Positions 16,735-26,088 of a stretch of DNA of 64,000 nucleotides are shown one piece after another. The position numbers and the translations under genes are program-made. The notes below the pieces were generated by a model. That model saw only the letters and a list, made by a program, of their open reading frames with translations, ran no database searches and was not told the DNA's origin. The stretch's first letter is position 1. Every line of letters begins with the position of its first letter. Location: contig CAVRYJ010000022.1 in NCBI GenBank assembly GCA_963725425.1, positions 1-64,000 on the forward strand, written 5' to 3'. The DNA comes from Clostridium_I sp963725425. Its GTDB lineage: Bacteria > Bacillota > Clostridia > Clostridiales > Clostridiaceae.

Positions 16735-17870
16735 ATGAGTATAACATTTGAAAATGCAATGCAAAGAAGTAATCCTCCATTTAGAGCGGATATAGTTGGT
16801 AGTTTTTTAAGACCACAATCTATTAAAGAGGCACGTATTAAGTTTCACAATGGTGAAATTTCAGATGATGATTTACATAAAATTGAGGATAAAGAAATCA
16901 TAAAGTTAGTTGAAAAACAAAAAAAGCAGGATTAAAAGCAGTTACAGATGGAGAATTTAGACGTTCTTGGTGGCATCTTGATTTTATGTGGGGACTAGAT
17001 GGAGTAGAAAAACATATAATTGGAAAAGGATATAAGTTTAACGATTTAGAAACAAGGGCAGAAACTGCGGAGTTAACAGGAAAGATAGGTTCTAAGAAGC
17101 ACCCAATGGTGGAACACTATAAATTTTTAAAAAGTATCGCTGGAGATGAGGTGATAGCTAGACAAGCTATTCCTGCACCTGCACAATTTCTTGCTGAATT
17201 GCAACGTGGAGATAATAAAGAAAATACTGATAAAATATACCCAGATTTTGAAGAACTTATTTCAGATATTGTTTTAGCATATAGAGAAGTTATAAAGCAA
17301 TTTTATGCAGTAGGGTGCCGCAATCTTCAATTTGATGATTGTACCTGGGGGATGCTTTGTGATACTACTTATTGGGAAGCACGTCAGCAACAAGGTATTG
17401 ATGTTAAGAAAATAGCAAAATTATATGCACGAGTAAACAATGAAGCTATTAAAGACCATCCAAAAGATATGATTATTACAATGCATGTTTGCAGAGGTAA
17501 TTATAATTCAACCTGGGCATCTTCTGGTGGTTATGAATCTATTGCAGAAGTATTATTTGGAACTGTAAATGTAGATGGGTTTTATTTAGAATATGACACC
17601 GAACGTGCAGGAGGCTTTGAGCCTCTTAGGTTTATAAAAAATCAAATGGTAGTTTTAGGGCTTATTACTTCTAAAAATCCTAAATTAGAAGATAAAGAAG
17701 CTGTAAAAGCAAGAATTAAAGAGGCTTCTAAATATGTTGATATAAATAAGCTTTGTTTAAGTCCACAATGTGGATTTGCATCTACGGAGGAGGGAAATGC
17801 TCTTACTGAACTAGAACAATGGAATAAAATTCGTCTAGTTAAGGAAATTGCAGATGAAATTTGGAAGTAG
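16735..17870 (+). pseudogene. MetE-like cobalamin-independent methyltransferase, frameshifted (YxjG/YxjH type)
   Basis: Starting at ATG 16735 (after GAAGAGGTG), the protein begins MSITFENAMQRSNPPFRADI and contains VGSFLRP, the opening of the short MetE C-domain family. At an A7 run (16919-16925) the frame shifts. The continuation is GLKAVTDGEFRRSWWHLDFM and then 294 residues in the -1 frame to 17870. Zinc-ligand candidates are H and C in TMHVCRGNY and the final Cys in SPQCGFAS. The full product would be about 378 residues, normal for this family, which transfers methyl groups to homocysteine or related thiols. The shift site reads A AAA AAG in phase, so programmed frameshifting cannot be excluded. 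Confidence 0.8.
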
Positions 17871-18141
17871 TGTATTGAAGCAAGCTTGGTTTTTGATGAA
17901 ACCACAAAGTGATTCACACCAAGCAAAGCTCGGGTTCTCTACTTTTCTGCTTTTCCCACTTACTAGATGATTCAGAAAATCAATGACTGTTGCTCATCAT
18001 TTCCCACCTAACCCTTGTGGGTGGAGCGAACTTGCTTATGTTATGGTCCTCAATTATCCATATATGGTATAATCGTATGGTAAAATCATACTAACCATAG
18101 TTAGAAGTAGTACATTATTTATATAAAAAGGGGAAATTCCA
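17871..18141 (+). promoter_or_regulatory. Upstream region and promoter of the first ChW-LRR gene
   Basis: TATAAT at 18068-18073 is preceded by TGG (extended -10). The stretch from about 18053 to the ATG is conserved with the region ahead of the second paralogue (24751-24837), including the sequence AATCATACTA and the motif TTTATATAAA before the ribosome site. The first 170 bases show no gene. CACCTAACCC...GGGTGG near 18006-18024 could form a hairpin. Confidence 0.6.
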
Positions 18142-19716
18142 ATGAAAAGAAATAAGATGTTATCCTTATGTCTTACAGTACTATTAGCTCTATCAGGCTT
18201 TGGTTTATTAAAGGGTCAAGTTGCACTGGCAGATACCGTAACTCCATCACAATCAGTAGGTATAACTTATAGAGGGCACGTACAAAACATTGGTTGGCAG
18301 TCTTATGTAAGCGATGGAGCTGAGGCCGGTACAGATGGCCAGGGTTTAAGGGTTGAGGCACTAAATATTAAATTAGTTAATGCTCCAGCAGGTGCAAGTT
18401 TAGAATATCAAGGTCATGTACAAAATATAGGCTGGCAGACTCCTGTTACTGATGGACAAGAAGTTGGTACTGATGGTAAAGGGTTAAGAGTTGAAGCAGT
18501 TAAAATTGCATTGAAAAATCTACCAGGATACAGCGTCCAGTACAGGGCACATGTTCAAAACATTGGCTGGCAGTCTTGGGTCAGTGACGGAGCAGAAGCA
18601 GGTACTGATGGTAAAGGGTTAAGAGTTGAAGCTCTTGAAATCCGAATAGTAAAGACAGCAGATGGAAGTACACCTACAGCAGTGCCTTTTATAGCTGCTA
18701 ATCCTGTTGTAACTTTTAAAGATAGTAATTTAGAACTAGCCGTTAGATCTAATATAAATAAGCCCACAGGAATTCTACATGAAAGTGATGTTGAGAATAT
18801 TACGGATTTAGATTGTACTAAGGTATATGGCTATTCCTCAGATGGGGGTATTACTAATATTTCTGATCTTAGTGGCATTGAAAATTTAATTAACTTGCAA
18901 AGTATTAATTTATATTACACTAAAGTTACAGATATAAGTCCATTAAAAACATTAACTAATTTACAAAGTATTAATTTATCTAATAATCAAATAAGTGATA
19001 TAAGTCCATTAAATGGGCTAACCAATTTGCAGAATCTTAATTTAGGTAGTACCAATGTAAGTGACATAAGTTCCTTAAAAGGGTTAACTAAACTAAATAC
19101 TCTTGTTTTATCTGGTAACAATATAAGTGATATAAGCTTATTAAATGGATTCACTAATTTAACAAGCATTGATTTAAGCAATAATCAAATAAGTGACATA
19201 AGCTTATTAAAAGGGCTAACTAATTTAACTAACCTTAATTTATGCTATAACCAAATAAGTGACATAAGTCTATTAAGTGGATTAACTAAATTAAATACTC
19301 TTGTTTTATCTGATAACAAAATAAGTGATATAAGCCCATTAAAGGGGTTAACTAATTTAACTAACCTGGATTTAGACGATAACCAAATAAATGACATAAG
19401 TTCATTAAATGGATTAATTAATTTACAATATCTTTTTTTACATGAAAACCAAATAAGTGACATAACTTCATTAAGTGGATTAAGCAAATTACAATTTCTT
19501 TCTCTATTTAATAATAAAATAAAGGATGTAAGTCCATTAAAAGCATTAACTAGTTTACAAAATCTTGAGTTAGATGTCAATGGAATAAGTGATGTTACTC
19601 CACTAAATGGATTAACTAAATTAGAAGTGCTTGAGTTAGGCTCCAATGAAATAAGCAGTGCAAATCAGCTATTATTAAAAAATGCGTTGCCTAATTGTGA
19701 CATATCTTTCAACTAG
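18142..19716 (+). CDS. Secreted ChW-repeat and leucine-rich-repeat protein, 12 LRRs
   Basis: The 524-residue protein has a signal peptide (LSLCLTVLLALSGFGLLKGQ, cleaved near ALA-DTV). Three ChW repeats (about residues 38-170) follow, each with the pattern HVQNIGWQ...GTDGxGLRVEA. After a linker with an internalin-like N-cap (FKDSNLELAVRSNI) come twelve 22-residue repeats of the type SDISPLKGLTNLQSINLSNN, then a C-terminal cap. ChW repeats are thought to hold proteins on the clostridial cell surface, and LRRs bind proteins or glycans. No LPXTG motif is seen. Paralogues with 7 and 5 LRRs lie at 24838 and 34683. Confidence 0.9.
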   Translation: MKRNKMLSLCLTVLLALSGFGLLKGQVALADTVTPSQSVGITYRGHVQNIGWQSYVSDGAEAGTDGQGLRVEALNIKLVNAPAGASLEYQGHVQNIGWQTPVTDGQEVGTDGKGLRVEAVKIALKNLPGYSVQYRAHVQNIGWQSWVSDGAEAGTDGKGLRVEALEIRIVKTADGSTPTAVPFIAANPVVTFKDSNLELAVRSNINKPTGILHESDVENITDLDCTKVYGYSSDGGITNISDLSGIENLINLQSINLYYTKVTDISPLKTLTNLQSINLSNNQISDISPLNGLTNLQNLNLGSTNVSDISSLKGLTKLNTLVLSGNNISDISLLNGFTNLTSIDLSNNQISDISLLKGLTNLTNLNLCYNQISDISLLSGLTKLNTLVLSDNKISDISPLKGLTNLTNLDLDDNQINDISSLNGLINLQYLFLHENQISDITSLSGLSKLQFLSLFNNKIKDVSPLKALTSLQNLELDVNGISDVTPLNGLTKLEVLELGSNEISSANQLLLKNALPNCDISFN

Positions 19717-19837
19717 TAGCTCAAAGTAAGAAAGTTAAGAATTGAAAATTGAGAGTTATTGGTGTTTTTCATCATTTCATTAGTGAATAAGAATCAGGTT
19801 GCTAAAAAAAACACCCTGATTCTAACAACTCTATTTA

Positions 19838-19873
19838 GGCATCTGAAAAGAAATAACAATTCAAAGATTCTGA
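19838..19873 (-). repeat. End fragment of the GGCATC inverted-repeat element
   Basis: The 36 bases starting GGCATCTGAAAAGAAATAAC match the terminal repeat of the complete element at 57568-57833. Only this end is present here. It cuts the 3' end of the HxlR gene and supplies its stop codon (19861-19863). Confidence 0.7.
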
Positions 19874-20136
19874 GTATACTCAACTTTTGGTGGAATTTCT
19901 TTGTAAATTTCGCGATGTAAAAAAACATCTGCCTCAAGCTCACGGAGCTGTTTTGTAAGTGTAGACTGAGTTATACCATCCAGGCGACGCAGCATCTGCC
20001 CGAAGCTCTGAACCTTATAAAAAGCTATATACCATAAAATTATTATTTTCCATTTACCATTCAATACAGACTGTAGCGTACTCATTGGCACGCAACGGGC
20101 CATCATATTCTTGTCGCTAAATTTATTCTCTGCCAT
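19861..20136 (-). pseudogene. HxlR family regulator, truncated C-terminus
   Basis: The 91-residue frame contains most of the HxlR winged helix (MSTLQSVLNGKWKIIILWYI, then FGQMLRRLDGITQSTLTKQL, then REIYKEIPPKVEYT). The expected end of the wing and last helix are replaced by QNL and a stop that lie in a repeat-element end. Typical HxlR proteins have 100-120 residues, so about 20 residues are missing. It might still bind DNA, but loss of the last helix should impair dimer formation. Confidence 0.75.
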
Positions 20137-20353
20137 AGTTTATCCCTATATTTCATGGAAAGTATACCTCACGCTTATAATAAAAACAATATACTACTTT
20201 TTATTGTACCTAGTATTAAAAATAATACTACAACCATAAAAAGACAGTACTTGAACAAAAAAGACCTTTGCTATAACATGTAAATTAGAAACAGGAGGCC
20301 ACCATCTTGAGACTCGTTTCATTGAGAAAAACTACCATAAAGGAGCGATATAT

Positions 20354-21033
20354 ATGCATTGCACTGGAACTATTTGGAGACATCCATATGAGGTATCTTC
20401 TTTACTAATTGAAGCCACCGCTGGTTGCACTCACCACAAATGCAAATTTTGCACTCTCTATGATGATCTTCCTTTCAAATTTAAAATGTCCCCTCTGGAA
20501 GATATTGAAGCTATCTTGCAGAGATACAGTCCGAACTTGGTTCTTGGAATAAACATGACGTCAGACGTGTTTTCTTAACCGGAGCCAATCCTTTCGTTTT
20601 GAAATTCGAAAGGCTAAAAGAAATAGCAGATTTGATTCACAAATATCTACCCCAATGCAAGACAATAGGGTGTTTCGCACGTGTTACTGATATTAATCTT
20701 AAGACAGATGATGAATTAAATACTTTACATAAGCTTGGTTATGATAGCATTACCATGGGCGTTGAACCTGGAGACGAAGAAATTCTTAAATTCATGAATA
20801 AGGGCTATTCGGCAGAAGAAACAGAACTAGAAAAACTGGCGGAACTTAAGACACTCATTGGAAATTTGAATATTCCAGTATTCTTTGCAACTCTAGGTGC
20901 ATCAAATGCCATTTTTGTTCAAGGCCAGCTTACAAATGAAAAAGCCAAGATGGTTACCTATCTTGAGAAGATGTGTAAAACTCAAAATGAATCGGAATTA
21001 CGTCACTATCGAACACACTTAAAACACCTTTAA
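20354..21033 (+). pseudogene. Radical SAM protein, frameshifted and internally deleted
   Basis: The start at 20354 follows AAGGAGCG. The first 74 codons contain the cluster motif AGCTHHKCKFCTLY (Cys at about 25, 30 and 33, spacing C-x4-C-x2-C) and then run off frame at 20576. The continuation, VRRVFLTGANPFVLKF and onward, reads in another frame to 21033. It lacks roughly 60-70 residues expected between GYSAEE and LEKLAELKT. The C-terminal piece ends RHYRTHLKHL as in intact relatives. The iron-sulphur site is intact but the barrel cannot be complete. Confidence 0.7.
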
Positions 21034-21073
21034 TTTTTATATTTAAATTAGAAATTATTAGTTAGGCATATCA

Positions 21074-21124
21074 ATAAAGGTGTCTCCTCTCATGATTGAA
21101 AGTCACGAGAGGAGGCACCTTTAT
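21074..21124. terminator. Bidirectional hairpin between convergent genes
   Basis: ATAAAGGTGTCTCCTCTC (21074-21091) pairs with GAGAGGAGGCACCTTTAT (21107-21124) with one mismatch around a 15-base loop. It separates the radical SAM remnant from the G1 peptidase gene. Confidence 0.75.
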
Positions 21125-21141
21125 AACCTTAATGAACCCTG

Positions 21142-22095
21142 TTATCTATTCCTGAAACCTCTTTGATTATGAGGTGTACCACTTCCAATCCTTGTACCAC
21201 TACCTGTACCTATCCTCCCTCTTCCTTTTGTACTCACACTTGAACTTGAAGTTGCGCTTGTAGTTGAAAATGATTTGTTATCCGCCCCAACTGTAGAAGG
21301 ATAAATCAAAACATTTTGAGAACTTGATACCAAAGCAACAGGCACAGCAGTATTCCCAGCGGAATTCAGTGGCTGTCCATCTACTGTAGCTGATTCATAG
21401 TTTATTGTACCCATATTTGCCAAAGGCACTAGTTGTCCATTTACATCCGAAGGATCTTCACTAATCCATTCTGCTGATGTTCCAATCCCTTCATCATAAG
21501 AAGAATCTAAATTTTCCGCAATTGTTTGAGTCTGCGTTTGACCTGCTGGTGAAGTTGCACTAAATGTTAAATTCCATGTGGAACTTGTTGCCTCAGATAT
21601 ATTAACAGTAACCTTTGAACCAATTGGGACACTCATCACATTCTGAGCAACATCAGGTAGTTTCTCCCAAAATACTTCTGCCATAGGTTGTCCATTTTCT
21701 TCTTCCTCAATAGTACCCATTTGAAGAAGATCTGTAGATGTTGCCCCACCTAGACCTATCCATTGTGATGCCACTGCATCTGATTTACTTGCTGAAATAG
21801 TAGGAATTGTCCAACTACCAGAAATACTAGTATATGCATCACTACTAGAAGTTGGTGAGTCTATATAACCAGCCCAATTTGAAGAGCTTTGAGTATTTGA
21901 TGGCAGGTTTATAGTACTTGATGTATTTTTCAATGAATTAGTCCTATTAGAATTACGTGAATACCTTGATAAAACATATTTAGTATTAGTTTTAGTTTTA
22001 GTTTGAGTTTGAGTTGAACTGCTACTGAACCCACAACCACCTACTAATAGTATTGACAGTGACAGTGATATCCCTACAATCTTTAATCTTTTCAA
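21142..22095 (-). CDS. Secreted G1 family (eqolisin-type) glutamic endopeptidase
   Basis: The 317-residue protein has a lipoprotein-like signal (LSILLVGGCGFSSS). A Ser/Thr-rich linker follows, then a G1 peptidase domain from about residue 70 to 260: SSNWAGYIDSPTSS, SISGSWTIPTIS, VASQWIGLGG. The catalytic Gln is in LLQMGT (about 125) and the catalytic Glu in AEWISED (about 205). The family is best known from fungi and works at acid pH as a beta-sandwich protease. The Ser-rich tail ends with an Arg/Gly segment. It sits among other surface proteins. Confidence 0.85.
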   Translation of the reverse strand: MKRLKIVGISLSLSILLVGGCGFSSSSTQTQTKTKTNTKYVLSRYSRNSNRTNSLKNTSSTINLPSNTQSSSNWAGYIDSPTSSSDAYTSISGSWTIPTISASKSDAVASQWIGLGGATSTDLLQMGTIEEEENGQPMAEVFWEKLPDVAQNVMSVPIGSKVTVNISEATSSTWNLTFSATSPAGQTQTQTIAENLDSSYDEGIGTSAEWISEDPSDVNGQLVPLANMGTINYESATVDGQPLNSAGNTAVPVALVSSSQNVLIYPSTVGADNKSFSTTSATSSSSVSTKGRGRIGTGSGTRIGSGTPHNQRGFRNR

Positions 22096-22161
22096 AACAA
22101 CATGCCCCCTTATATAAAACTGCTTAACTAATTATAATTATTATCTATACTTGATTTTTCT

Positions 22162-22740
22162 CTAGTTGTTTGATGTATCCTGTGATGAATTTTCTAATCC
22201 TTGTAGTAAGCTATTTAATGTATCTTGTGATGAACTGCTTGCTGACTGTGATGAACTTCCTAGTGCTTGTAGTAAACTGTCTTCTGCATCATTTGATGAA
22301 CTATCTGTGGTTTGTGTTACATCTTGTGTCTGCTGGTGATGTGCAGATTTAAAAGCATTTTGAATAGATTTTGATTGAGTCTCAGATATTGTTCCACTAG
22401 CTACCAGGCTACTTATAGGATTAGTTGGGCTACTACCATTACTACTATAGGTTCCTGATGTTGCTAAATTAGCTTGTGATACTGACTGAAAAGCACTTTG
22501 AATAGAACTTTCTTGGCTTTGAGTAATTGTTCCGTTAGATACTAAACTATTTAGTATACTTGATCCATTTCCAGTAGAACTACTTGATGACTGAGACCCT
22601 TGCTGGCTGAGCTGCACTGAATCTGAATCCTGTGATTGACTCCCATGATGATGGTGATGGTGAACTCCTTGTGTATTTGAAACCTGTGTATTAGGTTGAG
22701 TAGCCACATTTGAGGTACTGCTTATTGTGCTCATATTCAT
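22162..22740 (-). CDS. Ser/Gln-rich protein with natural hexahistidine and GTITQ repeats
   Basis: The 192-residue protein has no clear signal peptide. Near residue 27 it carries six consecutive His (GVHHHHHHGSQ). It then has two copies of a repeat seen in the neighbouring protein: ILNSLVSNGTITQSQESSIQ and ISSLVASGTISETQSKSIQN. The rest is low-complexity Ser/Gln/Asn sequence with LLQALGSSSQ and LLQGLENSSQ. It is divergent from 23099, which carries six copies of the same repeat. Function is unknown; metal binding by the His run is possible. Confidence 0.65.
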   Translation of the reverse strand: MNMSTISSTSNVATQPNTQVSNTQGVHHHHHHGSQSQDSDSVQLSQQGSQSSSSSTGNGSSILNSLVSNGTITQSQESSIQSAFQSVSQANLATSGTYSSNGSSPTNPISSLVASGTISETQSKSIQNAFKSAHHQQTQDVTQTTDSSSNDAEDSLLQALGSSSQSASSSSQDTLNSLLQGLENSSQDTSNN

Positions 22741-23098
22741 TACTCCCCTTACATGTTATATTTTTATTACGTTATTCAATGAATCTGGTCAATTTATTGT
22801 TAATGTTGCAAGAACCTTATCTGATTTCCATCATCCCCCATGTACTTAGTCTTTTAACAATATCATAGAATTATTACAATTATGTGACAATTAGGCACAA
22901 TAGAAGTCAAATATTTAAACTATCTAAACAAAAATTAAAAATTAGGTGGATTGGGATTATAACCCCATATTTATTTTCAAGTTGATTTTTGTTTACAAAT
23001 TGATAACATATTTGCAATTGAACTGCCACAGAGAATTGGTAAAGTTAGGCTATAAATTCACAGTATATAAATGAATTTATAAATTGGAGGTAGTTAAA
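22741..23098. other. Divergent intergenic region of the two GTITQ-repeat genes
   Basis: This stretch of 358 bases carries the promoters of both genes. It is A/T rich with no open frame, riboswitch-like element or strong palindrome that I can support. The last 15 bases hold the GGAGG ribosome site for the gene at 23099. Confidence 0.4.
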
Positions 23099-23893
23099 AT
23101 GACAAAATCAAAATTTTATAAAGTTGCTACTCTAGCTCTAACATTATCAATGGTTGTAAGTACATCCGTATTTGCATCTACACAGCATAAAAGTACATCA
23201 TTGAACAATAGAACATATAGCTCATCTTCAAAAAACAATAAGGGTAGCTTTAATTTAAAAAGCAAGTTAGATAGTCTTGTTACAGCAGGCACTATAACAC
23301 AAGCTGAAGAGAATTCGGCAATAGCCCTTTTTACACCTACTAAATCTGCTAATGAAAATGGCAAAATGAAGACTAAACTTGATACTCTTGTTACAGCAGG
23401 TACTATAACACAGGCTCAAGAAGATTCTATAGTTAATCTTATAACAACAACTACTACAAAAACTAAAGGCGGAATAAAAACTGAACTTGATACCCTTGTT
23501 ACAGCAGGTACTATCACTCAAGCTCAAGAAAATTCTATAGTTACACTTTTTACACCTACTAAATCTGCTAAGGGAAATGGCAAAATGAAGACTAAACTTG
23601 ATACTCTTGTTACAGCAGGCACTATCACGCAGGCTCAAGAAGATTCTATAGTTAATCTTATAACAACAACTACTACAAAAACTAAAGGCGGAATAAAAAC
23701 TGAACTTGATACCCTTGTTACAGCAGGTACTATCACTCAAGCTCAAGAAAATTCTATAGTTACACTTTTTACACCTACTAAATCTACTAAGGGAAATGGC
23801 AGAATAAAAGCTAAACTTGATACTCTTGTTACAGCAGGTACTATAACACAGGCTCAAGAAAACGCCATGATAAGTGCATTAACAACAAAATAA
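23099..23893 (+). CDS. Secreted protein of six LVTAGTITQAQE repeats
   Basis: I place the start at ATG 23099 because TTGGAGG lies just upstream, giving 264 residues. A signal peptide (ATLALTLSMVVSTSVFAS) is followed by six repeats of consensus LDTLVTAGTITQAQE plus about 20 residues (NSIVxLFTPTKS or DSIVNLITTTTT). The repeats resemble the helix-turn-helix GxITxxQA motifs of small clostridial secreted proteins such as DUF2680/YckD, but I cannot confirm that. At DNA level two 219-bp units are nearly identical, so copy number may vary. Function is unknown. Confidence 0.7.
   Translation: MTKSKFYKVATLALTLSMVVSTSVFASTQHKSTSLNNRTYSSSSKNNKGSFNLKSKLDSLVTAGTITQAEENSAIALFTPTKSANENGKMKTKLDTLVTAGTITQAQEDSIVNLITTTTTKTKGGIKTELDTLVTAGTITQAQENSIVTLFTPTKSAKGNGKMKTKLDTLVTAGTITQAQEDSIVNLITTTTTKTKGGIKTELDTLVTAGTITQAQENSIVTLFTPTKSTKGNGRIKAKLDTLVTAGTITQAQENAMISALTTK
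23371..23808 (+). repeat. Two near-identical 219-bp coding tandem repeats
   Basis: 23371-23589 and 23590-23808 align in register with very few changes; each encodes two GTITQ motifs (73 residues). A partial third unit follows. The nearly silent divergence implies recent duplication or ongoing homogenisation. Confidence 0.85.
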
Positions 23894-23979
23894 TAATAAT
23901 AATATATATAAATGATTAAAGCACAATAATCAGGAATACGTTCCCAATATTTACAAGCTTATTGTGGGATAATCATATA

Positions 23980-24029
23980 AATAAGAGTGTGAGCCATTGA
24001 TTAATCAATAGCTCACACTCTTATTTTGC
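23980..24029 (+). terminator. Strong terminator
   Basis: AATAAGAGTGTGAGC (23980-23994) pairs with GCTCACACTCTTATT (24011-24025), with an inner TTGAT/ATCAA pairing, then a T-run. It ends the repeat-protein gene. Confidence 0.9.
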
Positions 24030-24035
24030 TTCCTT

Positions 24036-24063
24036 CAGAATCTTTGACTTGTTATTTTCTTCA
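24036..24063 (+). repeat. Fragment of the GGCATC element end
   Basis: CAGAATCTTTGACTTGTTAT and the next few bases match the inner part of the terminal repeat at 57799-57833 (right end of the complete element). The outermost GATGCC is missing. Confidence 0.5.
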
Positions 24064-24142
24064 TTGTGCGTAAAGTGAATAAATTTATTTATTTAGAACA
24101 AAATAAAATTTGTTTAAATAAAAATTTAAGGGGCCTTTAAAA

Positions 24143-24538
24143 ATGAAAAGCAAAAAAGCCAGAGTATTAACATTGGGAATTTTAGCTACTGTCGTATTAT
24201 CTTCAACGTCAACTTCTGCTTCAACTAATACAATCATCCATAGTAATAAAATATCTACTACTCAATCATCAAATGTCAAAAACATAGGAAATGCTAAAAT
24301 AAATGATATTAAGCCTAGGGATGTTGATTATTACATCTATTTTAGTTGTAATGCTAATGTAGCACGAGTTATGTCACAACCAAATGCAAATTCAGCAGTT
24401 CTGGGACTTATTTATAATGGAGATGAAGTTTATATGTGGGAGAGTGATGAAGGTTATGATGTGAATGGTTTCAGAAAAATCATTTATAATGGAAGTTCTG
24501 CTTATGTTTCTGCCTCTTACCTAACTAGTCGTGAATAA
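24143..24538 (+). CDS. Secreted bacterial SH3-like domain protein
   Basis: The 131-residue protein has a signal peptide (ARVLTLGILATVVLSSTSTS). The last 70 residues resemble an SH3b domain: ARVMSQPNANSAVLGLIYNG, then VYMWESDEGY and AYVSASYL, matching the R-x-x-P-N-T...G-x-V-x-G...W-x-x-V...GYV-x-x-YL pattern. SH3b domains usually bind the cell wall. It lies between the repeat protein and a ChW-LRR gene, fitting a surface-protein cluster. Confidence 0.7.
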   Translation: MKSKKARVLTLGILATVVLSSTSTSASTNTIIHSNKISTTQSSNVKNIGNAKINDIKPRDVDYYIYFSCNANVARVMSQPNANSAVLGLIYNGDEVYMWESDEGYDVNGFRKIIYNGSSAYVSASYLTSRE

Positions 24539-24837
24539 TATTCATGAGTTTCATCGCAGTGTCTTTTGCTGAAATGTGGAAATTCAATTCTCATTATCAG
24601 CAGTATCACTTCCTATTTCAAGACGTCCAAGATGTCCATTGCATATGTTAATATGCATCCTTCTAACAATAAATCTAATAAATATTTCACTTAGCCATGT
24701 GAAAGAAAATACACGAGTATCTCCCAATTAGCTTGTGTTTTAGTCATCCTTTATCAATATATGGTATAATTGTATTGTAAAATCATACTATCAATAGTTA
24801 TAAGTAGTAAATTATTTATATAAATGGGGGAATTTCA
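24539..24837 (+). promoter_or_regulatory. Upstream region and promoter of second ChW-LRR gene
   Basis: TATAAT at 24765-24770 has TGG just upstream. The 85 bases before the ATG align with those before the first paralogue at 18142, so the promoter was duplicated with the gene. The earlier 200 bases contain a short near-palindrome (TGCATATGTTAATATGCA at 24639-24656) and no gene. Confidence 0.6.
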
Positions 24838-26088
24838 ATGAAAAGAAATAAGATATTATCCTTATGTCTTACAGTAATATTAGGTTTATCAGGTTTTGGT
24901 TTAATCAAAGGTCAAACTGCACTAGCAGATACAGTAACTCCAGCACAAACAGTAGGTATAACTTATAGAGGTCATGTGCAAAACGTTGGCTGGCAGCCTT
25001 ATGTAAGCGATGGATCAGAAGCAGGTACTGATGGGCAGGGTTTAAGAGTTGAGGCATTAAATATTAAATTAGTTAATGCTCCAGCAGGTGCAAGTTTAGA
25101 ATATCAAGGTCATGTACAAAATATTGGCTGGCAGACTCCTGTTACTGATGGGCAAGAAGTTGGTACTAATGGTCAAGGGTTAAGAGTTGAAGCATTTAAG
25201 ATCGCATTAAAAAATCTACCAGGATACAGTGTTCAGTACAGGGCACACGTTGAAAATATTGGTTGGCAGTCTTGGGTCAGTGATGGAGCAGAAGCAGGTA
25301 CTGATGGTAAAGGATTAAGAGTTGAAGCTCTTGAAATCCGAGTAGTAAAGACAGCAGATGGAAGTACACCTACAGCATCACCTTTCGTACCTACTAATTC
25401 TATTGTAACTTTTAAAGATAGTATTTTAGACATGGCTATTAGATCTAATATAAATAAACCCACAGGAATTCTACACGAAAGTGATGTTGAGAATATTACA
25501 GATTTAGATTGTACTACGATGTATGGCTATTCCGCAGATGGGGCTATTACTAACATTTCTGATCTTAGCGGAATTGAAAATCTAATAAACTTGAAAAGCA
25601 TTAATTTACATTACACTAAAGTAACGGATATAAGTCTATTAAAAACATTAACTAATTTACAAAGTATTGATTTATCTAATAATCAAATAAGTGATATAAG
25701 TCCATTACAAGGTTTAACTAATTTACAAAACCTCCATTTAGAGAACACCAATGTAAGTGACATAAGCCTATTAAAAGGGTTACCCAATTTACAGCAACTT
25801 GATTTAGGTAATACCAAGGTAAGTGATATAAGTCTACTTAAAGGATTAACTAATTTACAACAGCTTGATTTAAGTAGTACAGATGTAAGTGATATAACCC
25901 CACTTAAAGGATTAACTAATTTGAAGCAGCTTGATTTAAGCAGTAATAAAGTAAGTGACATAAGCCCCTTAAATGGATTAACCAATTTACAAGGGCTTGG
26001 TTTAGCTCCTGCTCAAATAAGCAGTTCCAGTGAGAAACTATTTGAAGATGCTGTGTCTAATTGTAAGATATCTTTCGACAATTACTGA
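24838..26088 (+). CDS. Secreted ChW-repeat and leucine-rich-repeat protein, 7 LRRs
   Basis: The 416-residue paralogue of the 18142 product has the same signal peptide, three ChW repeats (first one HVQNVGWQ) and the same linker with an N-cap (FKDSILDMAIRSNI). It carries seven 22-residue LRRs (such as SDISLLKGLTNLQQLDLSST) and ends in a short cap with KISFDNY. High DNA identity to the first gene in the ChW part contrasts with a shorter, rearranged LRR part. It is predicted to be cell-surface bound, with ligand specificity set by the LRR face. Confidence 0.9.
   Translation: MKRNKILSLCLTVILGLSGFGLIKGQTALADTVTPAQTVGITYRGHVQNVGWQPYVSDGSEAGTDGQGLRVEALNIKLVNAPAGASLEYQGHVQNIGWQTPVTDGQEVGTNGQGLRVEAFKIALKNLPGYSVQYRAHVENIGWQSWVSDGAEAGTDGKGLRVEALEIRVVKTADGSTPTASPFVPTNSIVTFKDSILDMAIRSNINKPTGILHESDVENITDLDCTTMYGYSADGAITNISDLSGIENLINLKSINLHYTKVTDISLLKTLTNLQSIDLSNNQISDISPLQGLTNLQNLHLENTNVSDISLLKGLPNLQQLDLGNTKVSDISLLKGLTNLQQLDLSSTDVSDITPLKGLTNLKQLDLSSNKVSDISPLNGLTNLQGLGLAPAQISSSSEKLFEDAVSNCKISFDNY

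Noticed and set aside
19245..19646. 133-codon minus-strand frame in the LRR gene
   Set aside because: A shadow produced by the repeated LRR codons.
18900..19716. Regular 66-bp spacing resembling a CRISPR or satellite array
   Set aside because: The period is 22 codons of leucine-rich repeats inside an open coding frame, with no unique spacers.
23267..23857. 196-codon Cys-rich minus-strand frame
   Set aside because: It is the mirror of the tandem GTITQ repeats on the plus strand and has no ribosome site.
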